This document shows, one piece after another, positions 1-10,339 of a DNA stretch of 64,000 bases. How positions within the stretch are numbered: position 1 is the stretch's first letter; each line of letters opens with the position of its first letter. Under the pieces are notes generated by a model, which was given only the letters and a program-made list of their open reading frames with translations, had not been told where the DNA came from and ran no database searches. A program made the translations under genes and the position numbers. Origin of the DNA: Manihot esculenta (Eukaryota; Streptophyta; Magnoliopsida; Malpighiales; Euphorbiaceae); assembly GCF_001659605.2 (NCBI RefSeq), contig NC_035162.2, forward strand, positions 10,249,248 through 10,313,247, written 5' to 3'.

Positions 1-3000
1 AATATTTTTCTTAGAATAACCGATAAGAGAGAAGATGGATATCATGATTTGGCATCTCTCTTTCATGTAAGTTTATCTAAAATTTAAGTTACTATAAACA
101 AACCATTAGGATGCATAATTTTTCTATTCCGTTTTGTTTTCCGAGAAATTTTGACAATTTGGTCCCTTTTTCTGTCTTCAGGTAATTAGTCTAGGAGATA
201 CAATCAAGTTCTCTTTATCTCCTTCAAAATCGAACGACCGTTTATCAACCAATGTGTCTGGTGTACCCCTTGATGAAAGGAATTTGGTAAGGCATGAACA
301 AACGTTATTGTATCTTTTGATTCTTTTTTTCCTATTGTTTATACCATTGCCTTGTGGATTTTATGTTGATCATTTTTCTTTTTGCAGATTATTAAGGCCC
401 TTAATCTTTACAGGAAAAAAACTGGCACTGATAACTTTTTTTGGGTGAGGAGCATCACAGATTAATCTCTATGAGTTTGTTTGATTATCTGTTTTAGGAT
501 GTGAAAATAGCGATCGAAGAATTTATGGGAATACTTTTGCAATTTGTTGACAGATTCATCTAGATAAAAAGGTACCTACTGGAGCAGGGCTTGGAGGTGG
601 AAGCAGTAATGCTGCAACTGCTCTATGGGCAGCAAATCAGTTCAGTGGTGGTCTTGCCACTGAGAAAGAACTGTTAGAATGGTCAAGTGAGATTGGTTCA
701 GATATCTCTTTCTTTTTTTCTCATGGAGCAGCCTATTGTACGGGTCGGGGTGAAGTAAGTTCTTAATTTGGTTTAAGATGCAGCGTTATGATATATTTTC
801 CTATTTTTGTTTTACAATCCAGCCTTGTGCTAAGATTGCAAAATATAGTCATTTATATCATGGACTCTGTTTGAGATTTTGCATAGTCTATTGAGATAGC
901 TAAAGTGCCTCTTATTGCAATGGTTTCATAATGAATAAAATGGAAAACTTAGTCCTTCAGATTCATGGATCATTCTCTTTCTGGAGTTCTCTGGGTGGTT
1001 TGATTTGGTCTTCAAATGCAGTTGTATTATTAATTTGTTGTCACTGCCATGAAAACTGTACTGTTGCATCATCCATTTGTACTGTGAATCTGTGACCCTA
1101 GTTTGGCAAAATCTTGAGGAGAATTATGGCTCTAAAGATACCATATTTGGTTAGTAGATGCAAAATGTTTCCTTGAGAGAATCACTCCCCAGTCATGTTC
1201 TCGTTGATCAATTCATCATATCACTGTTATAGGCATTGGGAACAAGGACTGACTTTTTTTGCACAGACAACTTACATCACTTATAACTGTTTTCTCATAG
1301 TAATCTTAGAAGCGTACAGTGCCATTAACATTATTGATCCTGCACTTCCCAAGCAACAGGTAGACATAAACAGCCTTCTATTTGGTTCCAAAGTAAGGTT
1401 TTTCTCTCTTTTGTCCAGATTGTTCAAGATATTCCTTCGCCAGTTCCTCTAGACCTTCCAATGGTTCTCATAAAGCCCCAGGAGGCTTGTTCAACTGCCG
1501 AAGTTTACAAGGTAATGCAATTTGTATATACTGTAATGCTTTCACTGATTTAGTATCAGCAATTTTTTTAATAAGGAAACTTTGATTTCTCAGCGCTTTC
1601 AATTGGATAAAACCAGTCAGGTTGATCCTTTAACATTACTGGAGAAGATCTCAAGAAATGGCATATCTCAAGATGTTTGTATCAATGATTTGGGTAATAA
1701 ATTATAGAAAAATACCTGATCTTCCTTAATTTTGCTTTATCTCCTTTTACTTTTCTTGGTTTTTCCTTCATTCTTATCCAATCATCTTGCATTATTCATT
1801 ACCAACCTACTGGCTGTTTTAGGTATGTGGGCAATCAGCTGGCTTCAGGTTGACAGTTTAAAAACATTAAATAAATATAAATAGATATATAAGTAGATGA
1901 GAACCTCTCAGATTAGGCAGATCATCAATACTGAAAATAATGAAAACAGAAATTGCTCTCTAGTTACAATCATCTTGTGCCAAAAGGACCTGTTAGAGAT
2001 GCATTTGTGGGTTAAGCATGCAAGAGACGTGGACAGCAGAGAAATAATGAAGCTGGTTGCAGTTGAAAAGATACGTGGGGTTAGCAATTATTAGATTTAT
2101 TATTCAATGGATTAAAGTAATCGTTATAGCAGATTAGGATTTATCTTTTTATCATATTAGGATTAAAGTTTATCATTACAACAGATTAGGATTTATCATT
2201 TTATCAGATTAGGATCAATAAGAATTTATGTTTTAGCACAACTCTTCTTGCGATAGAGTGATCAGCTTATGTAATCTCAATATAAGGAGTTTCTGATTTC
2301 AATAGAAGGCAATCAAGAAATTTATTCTAAATATTATGAGATCTAAGGCTCTCTGCAAGGAGTCTGAGGGAGTGAGCTCCCTCCTTTGAGTTCAGTTCTA
2401 AACATTCATCATAGGGCAAAGGATTGAATTTCCTGTCAACAGACCTGTGACACGATCTTTTGCAAAGATCTATAACAGGACCCTTCTGCTTGAGCTAATC
2501 CATAATCTGTTCAACAGGAGACACCCTGATTCTAGTGGAGGCACTATCAAAATCAATAGGCACACTTATCCTGGAATCAGTTGGAATCAATCACAGCTGA
2601 CACTAGATTTGTGCTTGTGCCAGATAGCACAATGCATTCTTATTGCAATCAAACATTTTATTTTTCTTACTTTTCGTGAAAGAACATTCATTGTATTCTC
2701 ATATATGTTCTCTGCAGAACTTCCTGCATTTGAAGTTCTCCCATCTCTTAAAAGATTAAAGCAACGTATAATTGCAGCAAGCCGTGGACAATATGATGCA
2801 GTTTTTATGTCTGGGAGGTACAAATTCTAGCTTTTTCCTGTATGTATGTCTATTGCATAGATGAGTAACAAGCTCTGAAATTTAGCCTCCTATTATCATT
2901 TCCTCGAGATAAATACTTCCCAAGTCAGTTACAAGAAGCCATGTATATTTCTCTTCTGAAAGTAGCATTGGCTAGTTTAGGCTATCTTATTGTTATAGGT

Positions 3001-4557
3001 CTAGAAAAAAGCTGAACCTTTTTAAAATTGGTTATGGAGTGCTAGAAAATAAAGAACTGAAAGTTTTATGAGTTCAGCTATCTTTTTAAAAGTAGTACAT
3101 GTAAGCCTATTTCTGAGGCTTAGCGTTGGAGGATCATGTGAAAAGTGATCATAAGCCAAAAGAGAGATGTCAAATAATTTATGCAACTTCTATTAGCATT
3201 TGAAGCTTAGATCAAGGCTTGCCATCTACCATTATCTTATTTGTCCTTAAACAATTTCTTTGATACAGTGGAAGTACCATTGTCGGGATTGGTTCGCCAG
3301 ACCCTCCACAATTTATTTATGATGATGATGACTACAAGGACGTTTTCATTTCAGGTAATGTTTGACTAATTATCCCTAGCTTATTTTTTGATTGTCTTGC
3401 TATTATTTCTGAAGCCTCAAGCAAACCACTGATGCATGTGAAGCAGTCACCTTCTGGTGTAAAACCACTTGGACAAAGATATAAACTCTTAAATTCTATT
3501 ATTTTCAATTATCCATATCACTAAACTCTCAGCAAAAATACCTAGATAACATATCAACACCAAACTTGGAAAATACTAAACAATAATAGAACTTCTCAAA
3601 TATTCCAAAGTAATAATAGAATCCTGAATTTCCTATTAGTACTAGAAAATCTGAATCAAAGATCTTAATCTTACAAATAAAAATTAAACCAAAGTAAATT
3701 TTTAGATTGAGTTTTTTTCTTAACTTCATCATTCTCCTTTGGTTGAAGAAATATGAGCTTGAGTTTTATAATATGGAGAATAAAATACTGAATTTGGAGG
3801 ACAGGCAACTTCATCTTCTTGGATGGTAGCAATAAGATTAGAGCACAATATTTTATGCTTTCCTTTGCATCCCTAGAAACATCTGCCCATATAAAGTCAA
3901 TCACAACTATAGATGAGAGGCTCTTCAATTCACTAGAAATAAGAGAAGTAGATAAATTTTCAATTTCCATTGTCTTCCTCATAGCTTTATTTTCTTCTTT
4001 CCCTAAGATACTGTTCTTTTAACAGTTCTCTTTAGCCTCTTTCTCAAGAATCGGTTCCTCAAAATTATCCAACTAAAGGAGAAGTCTCAACAATAGATAC
4101 TTTTGACTCTTCAAACAACATGGTTTTCTGGTCACTAAATAACTCATAAAAATTATTTGATGGTTTGATAGTCACTAACTAAGTTCTTCTTTTATCTTAT
4201 TAAATTGATAAAAAAAAAGCTCTCTCAAATATTCAATGTAAACATTGAATTTTTGAAAAATATGAAAAGGTTTATATTTATTATTGAAGATTTAAAGTGT
4301 TAGCTATAAATATAAATAAATTAATGTAAACATTTGTATTTTTTTCATCCAATAAGATTTAATAAAATCACAAAACAACATTAAAATTTCCTTTCTTCCT
4401 CTTATTTGTATTGTTTGCCTCAGTTCTAGGCTAACCTGGAAATTGTGTCATTGCAGAGGCTAAGTTCTTGACTCGTGAAGCAAATCAGTGGTACAAAGAA
4501 CCTACTTCAACCGCTACTTGTAGCACGCCACCTGATTTCTCGGAGTCTATTGAGTGA
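1..4557 (+). CDS. ISPE: 4-(cytidine 5'-diphospho)-2-C-methyl-D-erythritol kinase, plastidic (5'-truncated by window)
   Basis: This enzyme phosphorylates CDP-methylerythritol at the 2-hydroxyl with ATP in the plastid MEP pathway of isoprenoid synthesis. Visible exons are 1-66, 182-286, 388-444, 554-754, 1419-1511, 1594-1693, 2718-2817, 3269-3354 and 4457-4557. They join in frame to 302 residues and stop at TGA 4555-4557. The GHMP-kinase ATP loop is clear (PTGAGLGGGSSNAA, exon 554-754). The C-terminal GHMP motif is split across two exons as MSG/SGSTIVGIGSP. The first visible residues NIFLRITDKREDGYHD are the conserved N-terminal IspE block. Compared with plant IspE proteins of about 380-400 aa, roughly 80-100 residues are missing: the transit peptide and first exon(s), which lie left of the window. 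Introns 6 (1694-2717) and 8 (3355-4456) are about 1 kb and hold repeat-like or decayed sequence. The identification is firm; single splice sites are read by eye. Confidence 0.93.
1860..2420 (+). mobile_element. LTR-like sequence in IspE intron 6 (possible solo LTR)
   Basis: The intron carries a stretch at about 2080-2410 that looks like a plant Copia LTR. It has a U3-like part with four degenerate copies of an AGATTAGGAT-type motif (around 2130-2215), then a leader-like part (CTCAATATAAGGAG, near 2276) running to an end near AACATTCATCA (about 2411). No primer-binding site, internal domain or clear target-site duplication is visible, so boundaries are not fixed. It may be a solo LTR or another repeat. 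Confidence 0.3.
3500..4140 (-). pseudogene. decayed coding-like fragment antisense in IspE intron 8
   Basis: On the minus strand between about 4140 and 3680, open stretches with coding-like composition are interrupted by stops and frame changes. One reads FEESKVSIVETSPLVG, a second EEPILEKEAKENC, and a third contains IENLSTSLISSELKS and FIWADVSRDAKESIKY. Acidic/serine-rich composition and the change of frame suggest a broken gene fragment or captured exon, not a functional gene. The parent family was not recognised. Confidence 0.25.
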
Positions 4558-4853
4558 CTTACATATATTTTGTGAGAAAAATGATGCAGCGTTTTTATAT
4601 ATCTAATCTCCCACGAACGATACGTTATGGGAATGTTGATTTTTCCATCTTAAGAATAGTTTTTAAAGTTTGTTGTCATGAACAAATAAGAGCAAAAACT
4701 CATCTCAAATCTTGCATTCGTTGTAGTGTCACAGGCAAAATAGTTCTGACTAATTTTTCACTTGGCAAGGTTATGACTTTTGGAATTTTGTTGTCAGTAT
4801 AGAAAAATAATAATAATAAAATACCTTAGACACTTTGAAAGCTCTACACTGGA

Positions 4854-5070
4854 TTATTGCTGCCGGAGACAAGGATCCGCAAATACAATGTGGCTTCCCT
4901 CATTGAGTTGCTTCACTTTTAGAAGTGGATGAGAGTCTGCCGATTCTTTTTCAGCCCTGGTTTCAAGGGGCTCAGGAGGGGAAAAAAAAAACGAGGCATT
5001 TGCCAAAAGATTCTTGGTACTGAAAATGTCAGACAGAATTGCATGCCAAGAGATTCTTGGTCTACAAAGA
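4854..5070 (-). pseudogene. coding-like 3'-terminal fragment of unknown gene
   Basis: The gap between the IspE stop (4557) and the UBA-gene stop (5468) holds an antisense reading frame. Its last ~45 codons look coding: PPEPLETRAEKESADSHP followed by LLKVKQLNEGSHIVF and a TAA at 4857-4859. Upstream the frame becomes AT-rich and unlike protein. An acceptor-like CATTTTCAG on the minus strand near 5024 could begin a terminal exon. No family was recognised. It could be an orphaned last exon, a relic, or chance. The rest of 4558-5467 shows no recognised feature. Confidence 0.22.
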
Positions 5071-5467
5071 CGTTCATAATTCTTCTTAATAAATTTTCTC
5101 ATTAAAATCACTTGAAAGGTGATTTCTAAGTCTTTTTCTTTATTAATGTTTCTAATCAAATCAATCCAATTCAACAGCGAGCAAATTGATAATAACTAAT
5201 GCAGGCGTTTTAAACACTCTCGTTTAAAGTGTTGGAAGAATTTTGGCCAAGTAAAGAGGACACTAAAGTTTAATCGGACCATCCCTAGCCTAAATGTGAA
5301 AAAGGCAAACAATCAGAGGATGCTCTTTGTTTTTTTACCAACTATGAAGACATTCACCAACTTTCAAATCAGAAGCACGACAATAACCAACACCAACATC
5401 AAATTCAACATATTTTTCTAGTCTTTTTCTTTTTTTCATTTTATTCATTGAAATCATGCCCCCCACC

Positions 5468-7414
5468 CTAGAGTGAGGGAGATGAAACAAACTGTCTAGG
5501 TAAACTAAAGAGATCTTTCCCTTCAAATGGGGATGTCCATTCATGAGAATTAGCTGCAGATGTTTCTGTGACCACTCCACCCTCCTGCAATCCTGGAATG
5601 CGTACACCATTCCCATTTGCTGCTGTTTTCATTGCCAGCTTAGCACCCGTGCTAGTAGCACTTGAATCATATATCTGGGTGCCATTTTTTAAAGAACATG
5701 GCCCCAAACACAATCCACTAGGCCTTGGAAAGGAAATATTTCGATCCAAACTCCAGTCTATGCTGGTGTAATCTAACTGGGTCATAGAGCCAGCAGTACT
5801 CCAGTCAACTGGAGAAGATGCACCTGATGAACCAGCAGGGCCACCCAACCCAGAGAAGAGTCCAAGAGATGAAGCAGCAGCAAGTGTAGGCGATACACCT
5901 AATCTATTCCACAAGCCATTTCCTCGGCTGGTTCCAGGAGAATCCCCAGGACCACTGCCTGGAACGAAGTGTTGCTGTTGTTGATAATGAAGTTGATGGA
6001 ACATCTGATTTGAATTCAGATTGTTTGGACTGAGGTTTCTTGTGCTGGGAATATGAGGCATCAAGCCATTGGATTTCACAATATCAACACTATTAGAAGG
6101 ATGCCAACTGGCAGCTGTCCCAGAAGGGGAACTTATGCTTGTAGCTGGAACCTGCTTTGCATTCAGAGATTGAGGTCTTTGCATCATGATGACCGGTTCC
6201 CTAACCGTCCCTAGGTGAACTTTCTTATATTCACTTCCAACAGCCACAAAACGTGCTTCTGTCTTGGCTGGCAAAGTTGAGGCTTGCAAAGGTGATGCCA
6301 AAGGATAAGAAACAGGCGGACTTGATGCTGCACTTGGCCATCGTTTCTCAGCAGGCACTGCAGTTTGCTGAGGTTTTGCCCACTCCAACTTTGGTTGCAA
6401 TCTCTTTAGAGACTGCAGATTTTTACTCCCAGATTCTGGAGATCCTGCTACTGAAACCACTGTCTTTGTGTAATTAAAATCTTTGTCATCCCTTTTTTGT
6501 GGTATTATAGAAGGTGGATTGGGTTTCTGTTGTTGTCCCACCATATTCGGGCTTACTGAAACTGAAAGCTTACCGTTACTGACTGTTGGAGGATCACCAG
6601 TTTCTTCTGGCTTTGGGGGACCAGTAGGTGGATCTAGCTTCAGTTCTCTTAAACTTTCTGCTGCCTTATCAAGATCACCTTCAGCGGCAACCACAGCCCT
6701 TTCAACCTCCTGCCTGTTGCACTTGTATCTTATTTCCATATCAGTCATTCGAGCAAGCTCTTCCGATATGTCAATTTTCAAATTAGCCCCACCAATGTTT
6801 TGATCCTGGTGCTTGTCTGCATCTTCACCCCCTTCAAATAGCCATGAAACAGATTCTTCTACTTTACCTTCATTTAATATTAGAGCCACTGTAGCCCGCT
6901 CATGCGAAAATCCCATCACAACAAGCTTTTGAGCAAGCGCTTCTAGCTTTCTTGACATGAGATAACCACTGCACCGATCATGCAATTCCTGGGCTCTTCT
7001 CTCTTTTTGACGCTGATGCTTCCTTTCATTCTTTTGACGGATTTTTTCCCTTTTGTCATTGTCAGCTCCTGGGATTGTTTCCTGCCGAACAATGGCATTC
7101 TTCTCTTTATGATCTTCTGACTCACCAGACCAGCTGCCATTATTTGAAACAGAATCATACTCAACCCCAGCTCCAAGTGAACCACCAAAGTGATCATCTG
7201 TCTCATCTATGTTCTGGTACCGACCATTAGCATGCAGAGGTGAAGCAGAGGATGTTGGTACCATTTCCAGTGCATGAAATGTTCCAGAAAGAGGATTGTA
7301 TGCACTAGCTGGTATACCACTAGCTGCATTAGAAAGCCCAGTAGACTTTGAAGCTTTCTGGCCCTCCTTGCCAGCCTTTTTGTCCTTGGACTTGTATTTT
7401 GATGCTGGAGACAT
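5468..7414 (-). CDS. UBA-domain (ubiquitin-associated/TS-N) protein
   Basis: This is a 648-residue protein in one coding exon, ATG at 7412-7414 (minus) and stop at 5468. A basic, Lys/Ser-rich N-terminus (KYKSKDKKAGKEGQK) is followed by a charged stretch around residues 120-150 (KREKIRQKNERKHQRQKERR). A UBA domain lies at about 154-200 (EALAQKLVVMGFSHERATVA, with the MGF loop). A second, weaker UBA-like helical segment is at about 218-256 (IRYKCNRQEVERAVVAAEGD). The remaining ~390 residues are Pro/Ser/Gln-rich and probably disordered. UBA domains bind ubiquitin; the substrate or complex is unknown. The start is supported by an acceptor (TTGCAG, minus strand, exon border at 7435) 21 bases upstream of the ATG, fitting a leader intron. 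Plant relatives are annotated only as UBA/TS-N or EF1B-like proteins. Confidence 0.85.
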   Translation of the reverse strand: MSPASKYKSKDKKAGKEGQKASKSTGLSNAASGIPASAYNPLSGTFHALEMVPTSSASPLHANGRYQNIDETDDHFGGSLGAGVEYDSVSNNGSWSGESEDHKEKNAIVRQETIPGADNDKREKIRQKNERKHQRQKERRAQELHDRCSGYLMSRKLEALAQKLVVMGFSHERATVALILNEGKVEESVSWLFEGGEDADKHQDQNIGGANLKIDISEELARMTDMEIRYKCNRQEVERAVVAAEGDLDKAAESLRELKLDPPTGPPKPEETGDPPTVSNGKLSVSVSPNMVGQQQKPNPPSIIPQKRDDKDFNYTKTVVSVAGSPESGSKNLQSLKRLQPKLEWAKPQQTAVPAEKRWPSAASSPPVSYPLASPLQASTLPAKTEARFVAVGSEYKKVHLGTVREPVIMMQRPQSLNAKQVPATSISSPSGTAASWHPSNSVDIVKSNGLMPHIPSTRNLSPNNLNSNQMFHQLHYQQQQHFVPGSGPGDSPGTSRGNGLWNRLGVSPTLAAASSLGLFSGLGGPAGSSGASSPVDWSTAGSMTQLDYTSIDWSLDRNISFPRPSGLCLGPCSLKNGTQIYDSSATSTGAKLAMKTAANGNGVRIPGLQEGGVVTETSAANSHEWTSPFEGKDLFSLPRQFVSSPSL

Positions 7415-7435
7415 TTCCTTGTAAGCAATCTATTC

Positions 7436-9394
7436 CTGCAATGTTCAAGATGTGCCAATATAATAATCAACATTAAGAATTCCACAATGTTAAAGAAACT
7501 TGCACAAGCACCAAGACAACAGCCAAATGTTGATCAGCTACAAATGATAGTTGGAATAAACTAAACACCAACACAATAGATTCATGATTATGAAACTAGA
7601 ATTGGTAGAGTCAACTTTTGTAATATGAAAGACAACAAAATGAGATTCTCATTACACAATGGAAATGAAATCAAAATCTGCAAACAAAATGAGAAGAAGA
7701 ACTTGGTCAACGAAATCAAAGTCTTCATCGGTAAGTCGAATGGTGAATCACCTTGATGGACTCAGTCAGTATGCTGCCGTGATGGGCAGCGACAGTTGCT
7801 AGATCCATTCGTGAGTCGTGATGACAGTCACATAGATCAAATAATCCACTGGTGTGTTGGGTCTGTTGGCAGTTCCTTAGGAAAGGAACAAAAGAAGAAG
7901 TTGAGTGGATCACTGGATCCACTTGTGAGTCGTGAGGGAATCAATGGCGTATTTGGTCTGTTGGCAGTCCTTTAGGAGAGGAATGAAAGAAGAAACAGAG
8001 AAAAGGGAAGGGAAGTCGGCTGACAGCAGGGAATGAAATAAAGCTTTAAATACTTAGGGTTCAGAAGGCCAATAGCATTAAGGAGCAAAATCAGTTCGTT
8101 TTTTTTTTTTTTTTTGGTTTTTTAACTTTAGCAAGCGAACCAAAAAAGAGAAAGTTCTTTAAAACAATAAAAACATCTTTATCTGAAATTTAGGAGGAAC
8201 ATTCAAAATCAGAGGATAAAAGTAAAATAAACATGTTGCAAACTACTATATTCAACTCTAACAAGGAAAAACAGCAAAAGATGCTGATGATGATGATAAC
8301 TAGTTCCACAGAAGAGGATTGTGAGCAGAACTTTGTTTTCACAATTGCAATCTCATGGGGTTGTTTTCAGATCATCCTCAACTTACAGGGGGTTGTCCTG
8401 TATATACTTGACCAGGATTAATAGTTTTCTTCAGAGTCAATTACTGCTTTATAAATTTTTTTAAAAATTTTTTACACTCATTATTCGTTTTAACACAATA
8501 AGAACACAATATGTATACAAATTTTTAGTAAATAAACATCCATCCCGCTTCTCTTGCACCCTAATGCTTGCAGCTTGGACCACTGCACTATATTCTCTGT
8601 TGTACGCAACAAATTTCAGTTTACATATCAGTCAAGCACTTGTCAGATCAAGAAAAGTCAGATGAACATTTAAACAGTTTTTAGCAAATATGTATTCAAA
8701 GGTTACACAATCTAAAAACTACAGTCAGGCTATTGTTTAAGCAAAGGCATCCCAATGCTTATAGGGAATCGTTAAAATTTATTAAGCATTTCCCGTTCAG
8801 TTCTTGGGCCAGAAACTAACACACATTATCACAGGTAATGACCAAAAGAAATGTGTAATAACATCCAAACAAAGGGGAAAAATCCCTAAACACTCCGGTC
8901 AATTATCCAAACAAGTCCACGGGATGAGAGACCATTTCATAATACAAACAAGTGTATCAAGTTTGCTTCCCGTAAATCTCATTCATGAAGAAAATGCACT
9001 CAACCATTTCTGGCACTAGTGAAATACAATTCAGTAGCATTTCCCAATTAGCCAAATGACAATCAAGCCACTACCTCAACACCATTTGAGAATACCAAAT
9101 TTAACCCCTAAACATGACTTCACACGTATAATTAAAAAGGAAAATGAACGAACAATGGTCCCCTCGCACACTCAACCAAACAAAATCATTCGATTAACCA
9201 AAAAAAAAAAAAGCTCAAAGGTCCATCAGAAAATTTTCCCAATTCCCCAATTCTAAATCCCAGACGCAAATTCAAATCCCAAAGTTAATTCCCAAAGAAG
9301 GCGATTTATCAGCGAATCAAAATGAAAGCAAATTTGACAAATGAAAAAAAAAAAGTACAATCAGATAATGAAATGGAGGGAGACAGAGGCAAAC
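7436..9394 (-). other. 5'UTR (leader) intron of the UBA gene
   Basis: On the minus strand a donor (CTCCGCAG/GTTTGC, border at 9394/9395) and an acceptor (ATTGCAG, border at 7435/7436) delimit a 1,959-bp intron just ahead of the start codon. Long first introns in leaders often raise expression in plants, but no direct evidence is seen here. It contains a degenerate tandem duplication (7799-8010) and the inner part of an inverted repeat (8882-9394). Confidence 0.6.
7799..8010. repeat. degenerate tandem duplication, period ~114 bp, in UBA leader intron
   Basis: Two units share GTGAGTCGTGA near their start and GGTCTGTTGGCAGT, TTAGGA and GAAAGAAGAA-type blocks in the same order. Unit one starts near 7799 and unit two near 7913. 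They are clearly diverged. Confidence 0.6.
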
Positions 9395-9534
9395 CTGCGG
9401 AGAGAGACAGGAGACAGCGTGATGGATGGAAGGATCAGGATTGAAGTCGGGAAGGATAAGAGATAGACACAGGTATTTGGAGGCCCAAACAGAAATGAAT
9501 CGATAGAATTAGGGTTTTGCGAAAAGAAAAAGAG
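8882..9534 (-). repeat. left arm of a ~650-bp inverted duplication
   Basis: Read on the minus strand from 9534 down to 8882, this segment aligns along its full length with 10340-10994 on the plus strand. Shared blocks include GACTTCAATCC, GGGGACCATTGTTCGTTCAT, TTTTCCTTTTTAATTA, TGGTTGAGTGCATTTTCT and GTGGACTTGTTTGGA. By eye, identity is around 80-85% with small indels. It covers the UBA leader exon plus about 510 bp of its leader intron. Confidence 0.88.
9395..9534 (-). promoter_or_regulatory. untranslated first exon / promoter-proximal region of the UBA gene
   Basis: The pyrimidine-rich leader (minus strand) ends in the donor at 9394/9395. The transcription start is inferred to lie near the upper end of this block; no clear TATA box was identified. 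The whole block is repeated in inverted orientation at about 10340-10490. Confidence 0.45.
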
Positions 9535-9540
9535 GAAAAT

Positions 9541-10335
9541 AGATTTGATATGATAAATCCGTAACTGCTAATGTACAATACATGTATGGCCCCACTCTCG
9601 TCTTCTCTCGCCCTGTATCTTTTTTCCTTTTCTTTCAAAATATTAATTATGTTCCCCTTTTCTATTTTATTATTTCTTTCATACTTGCATACATATTTAA
9701 TAATATTATAATTTAAATATAAAATTTTAATAATTAATACAATTATTATTTTATTTTTAAAACAGATATACATATATTATTTTTAAAACAGATATACAGA
9801 TATACATTTATTTTTAAAACAGATATACATAAAACAGAATATTATATAATAATTTATTTTTTTAGCTAATTAAATTATTCTATTTTTATTTAGAGTTAAA
9901 TAAATTCAGATTTAATATAATATTATTTTTAATAATAAAATATTTTTAATTTAAAATATTAAAATTTAATATTTTAATTAATATAAAAATAGAAAAATAA
10001 TTTTTAAAATTATAAAAATAAAATTTTATTATTAAAAAACTCCATTATTAAAAAATACTCTCTTTTATTTATCTTTCTTTTTTTTATTATTTCAAACTCA
10101 TTATTTTTTTTTAAATTATAGTAATATATAAAATATATTTTAATACTTAATAAAATTTAATATATTTAATATTATATTATTAAAAAATAATGAAAAAATT
10201 ATATTTTTTTAATATATATAAAAAATAAAATTACAAAAATTATAGACAGAAGGAATAATATTAAATTAAATTAGCACTTATCTTACTCTTAAAATACATT
10301 GGCTTATTTAAAGGAGACAGCTTAATTGTACTGTT
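9541..10335. other. AT-rich spacer between inverted arms, with short tandem repeats
   Basis: About 800 bp of very AT-rich DNA separates the two arms and presumably includes both divergent promoters. Three copies of a TTTTTAAAACAGATATACA-type unit occur at about 9757-9835. No coding sequence is seen. Confidence 0.5.
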
Positions 10336-10339
10336 TACG

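Noticed and set aside
2447..2580. Frame beginning RPVTRSFAKIYN in IspE intron 6, reminiscent of a cyclin or retroelement motif
   Set aside because: Only a few residues match and the following sequence fits neither family.
6483..6803. 106-codon plus-strand frame
   Set aside because: Antisense of the UBA protein coding exon; Ser/Leu-rich composition is a by-product.
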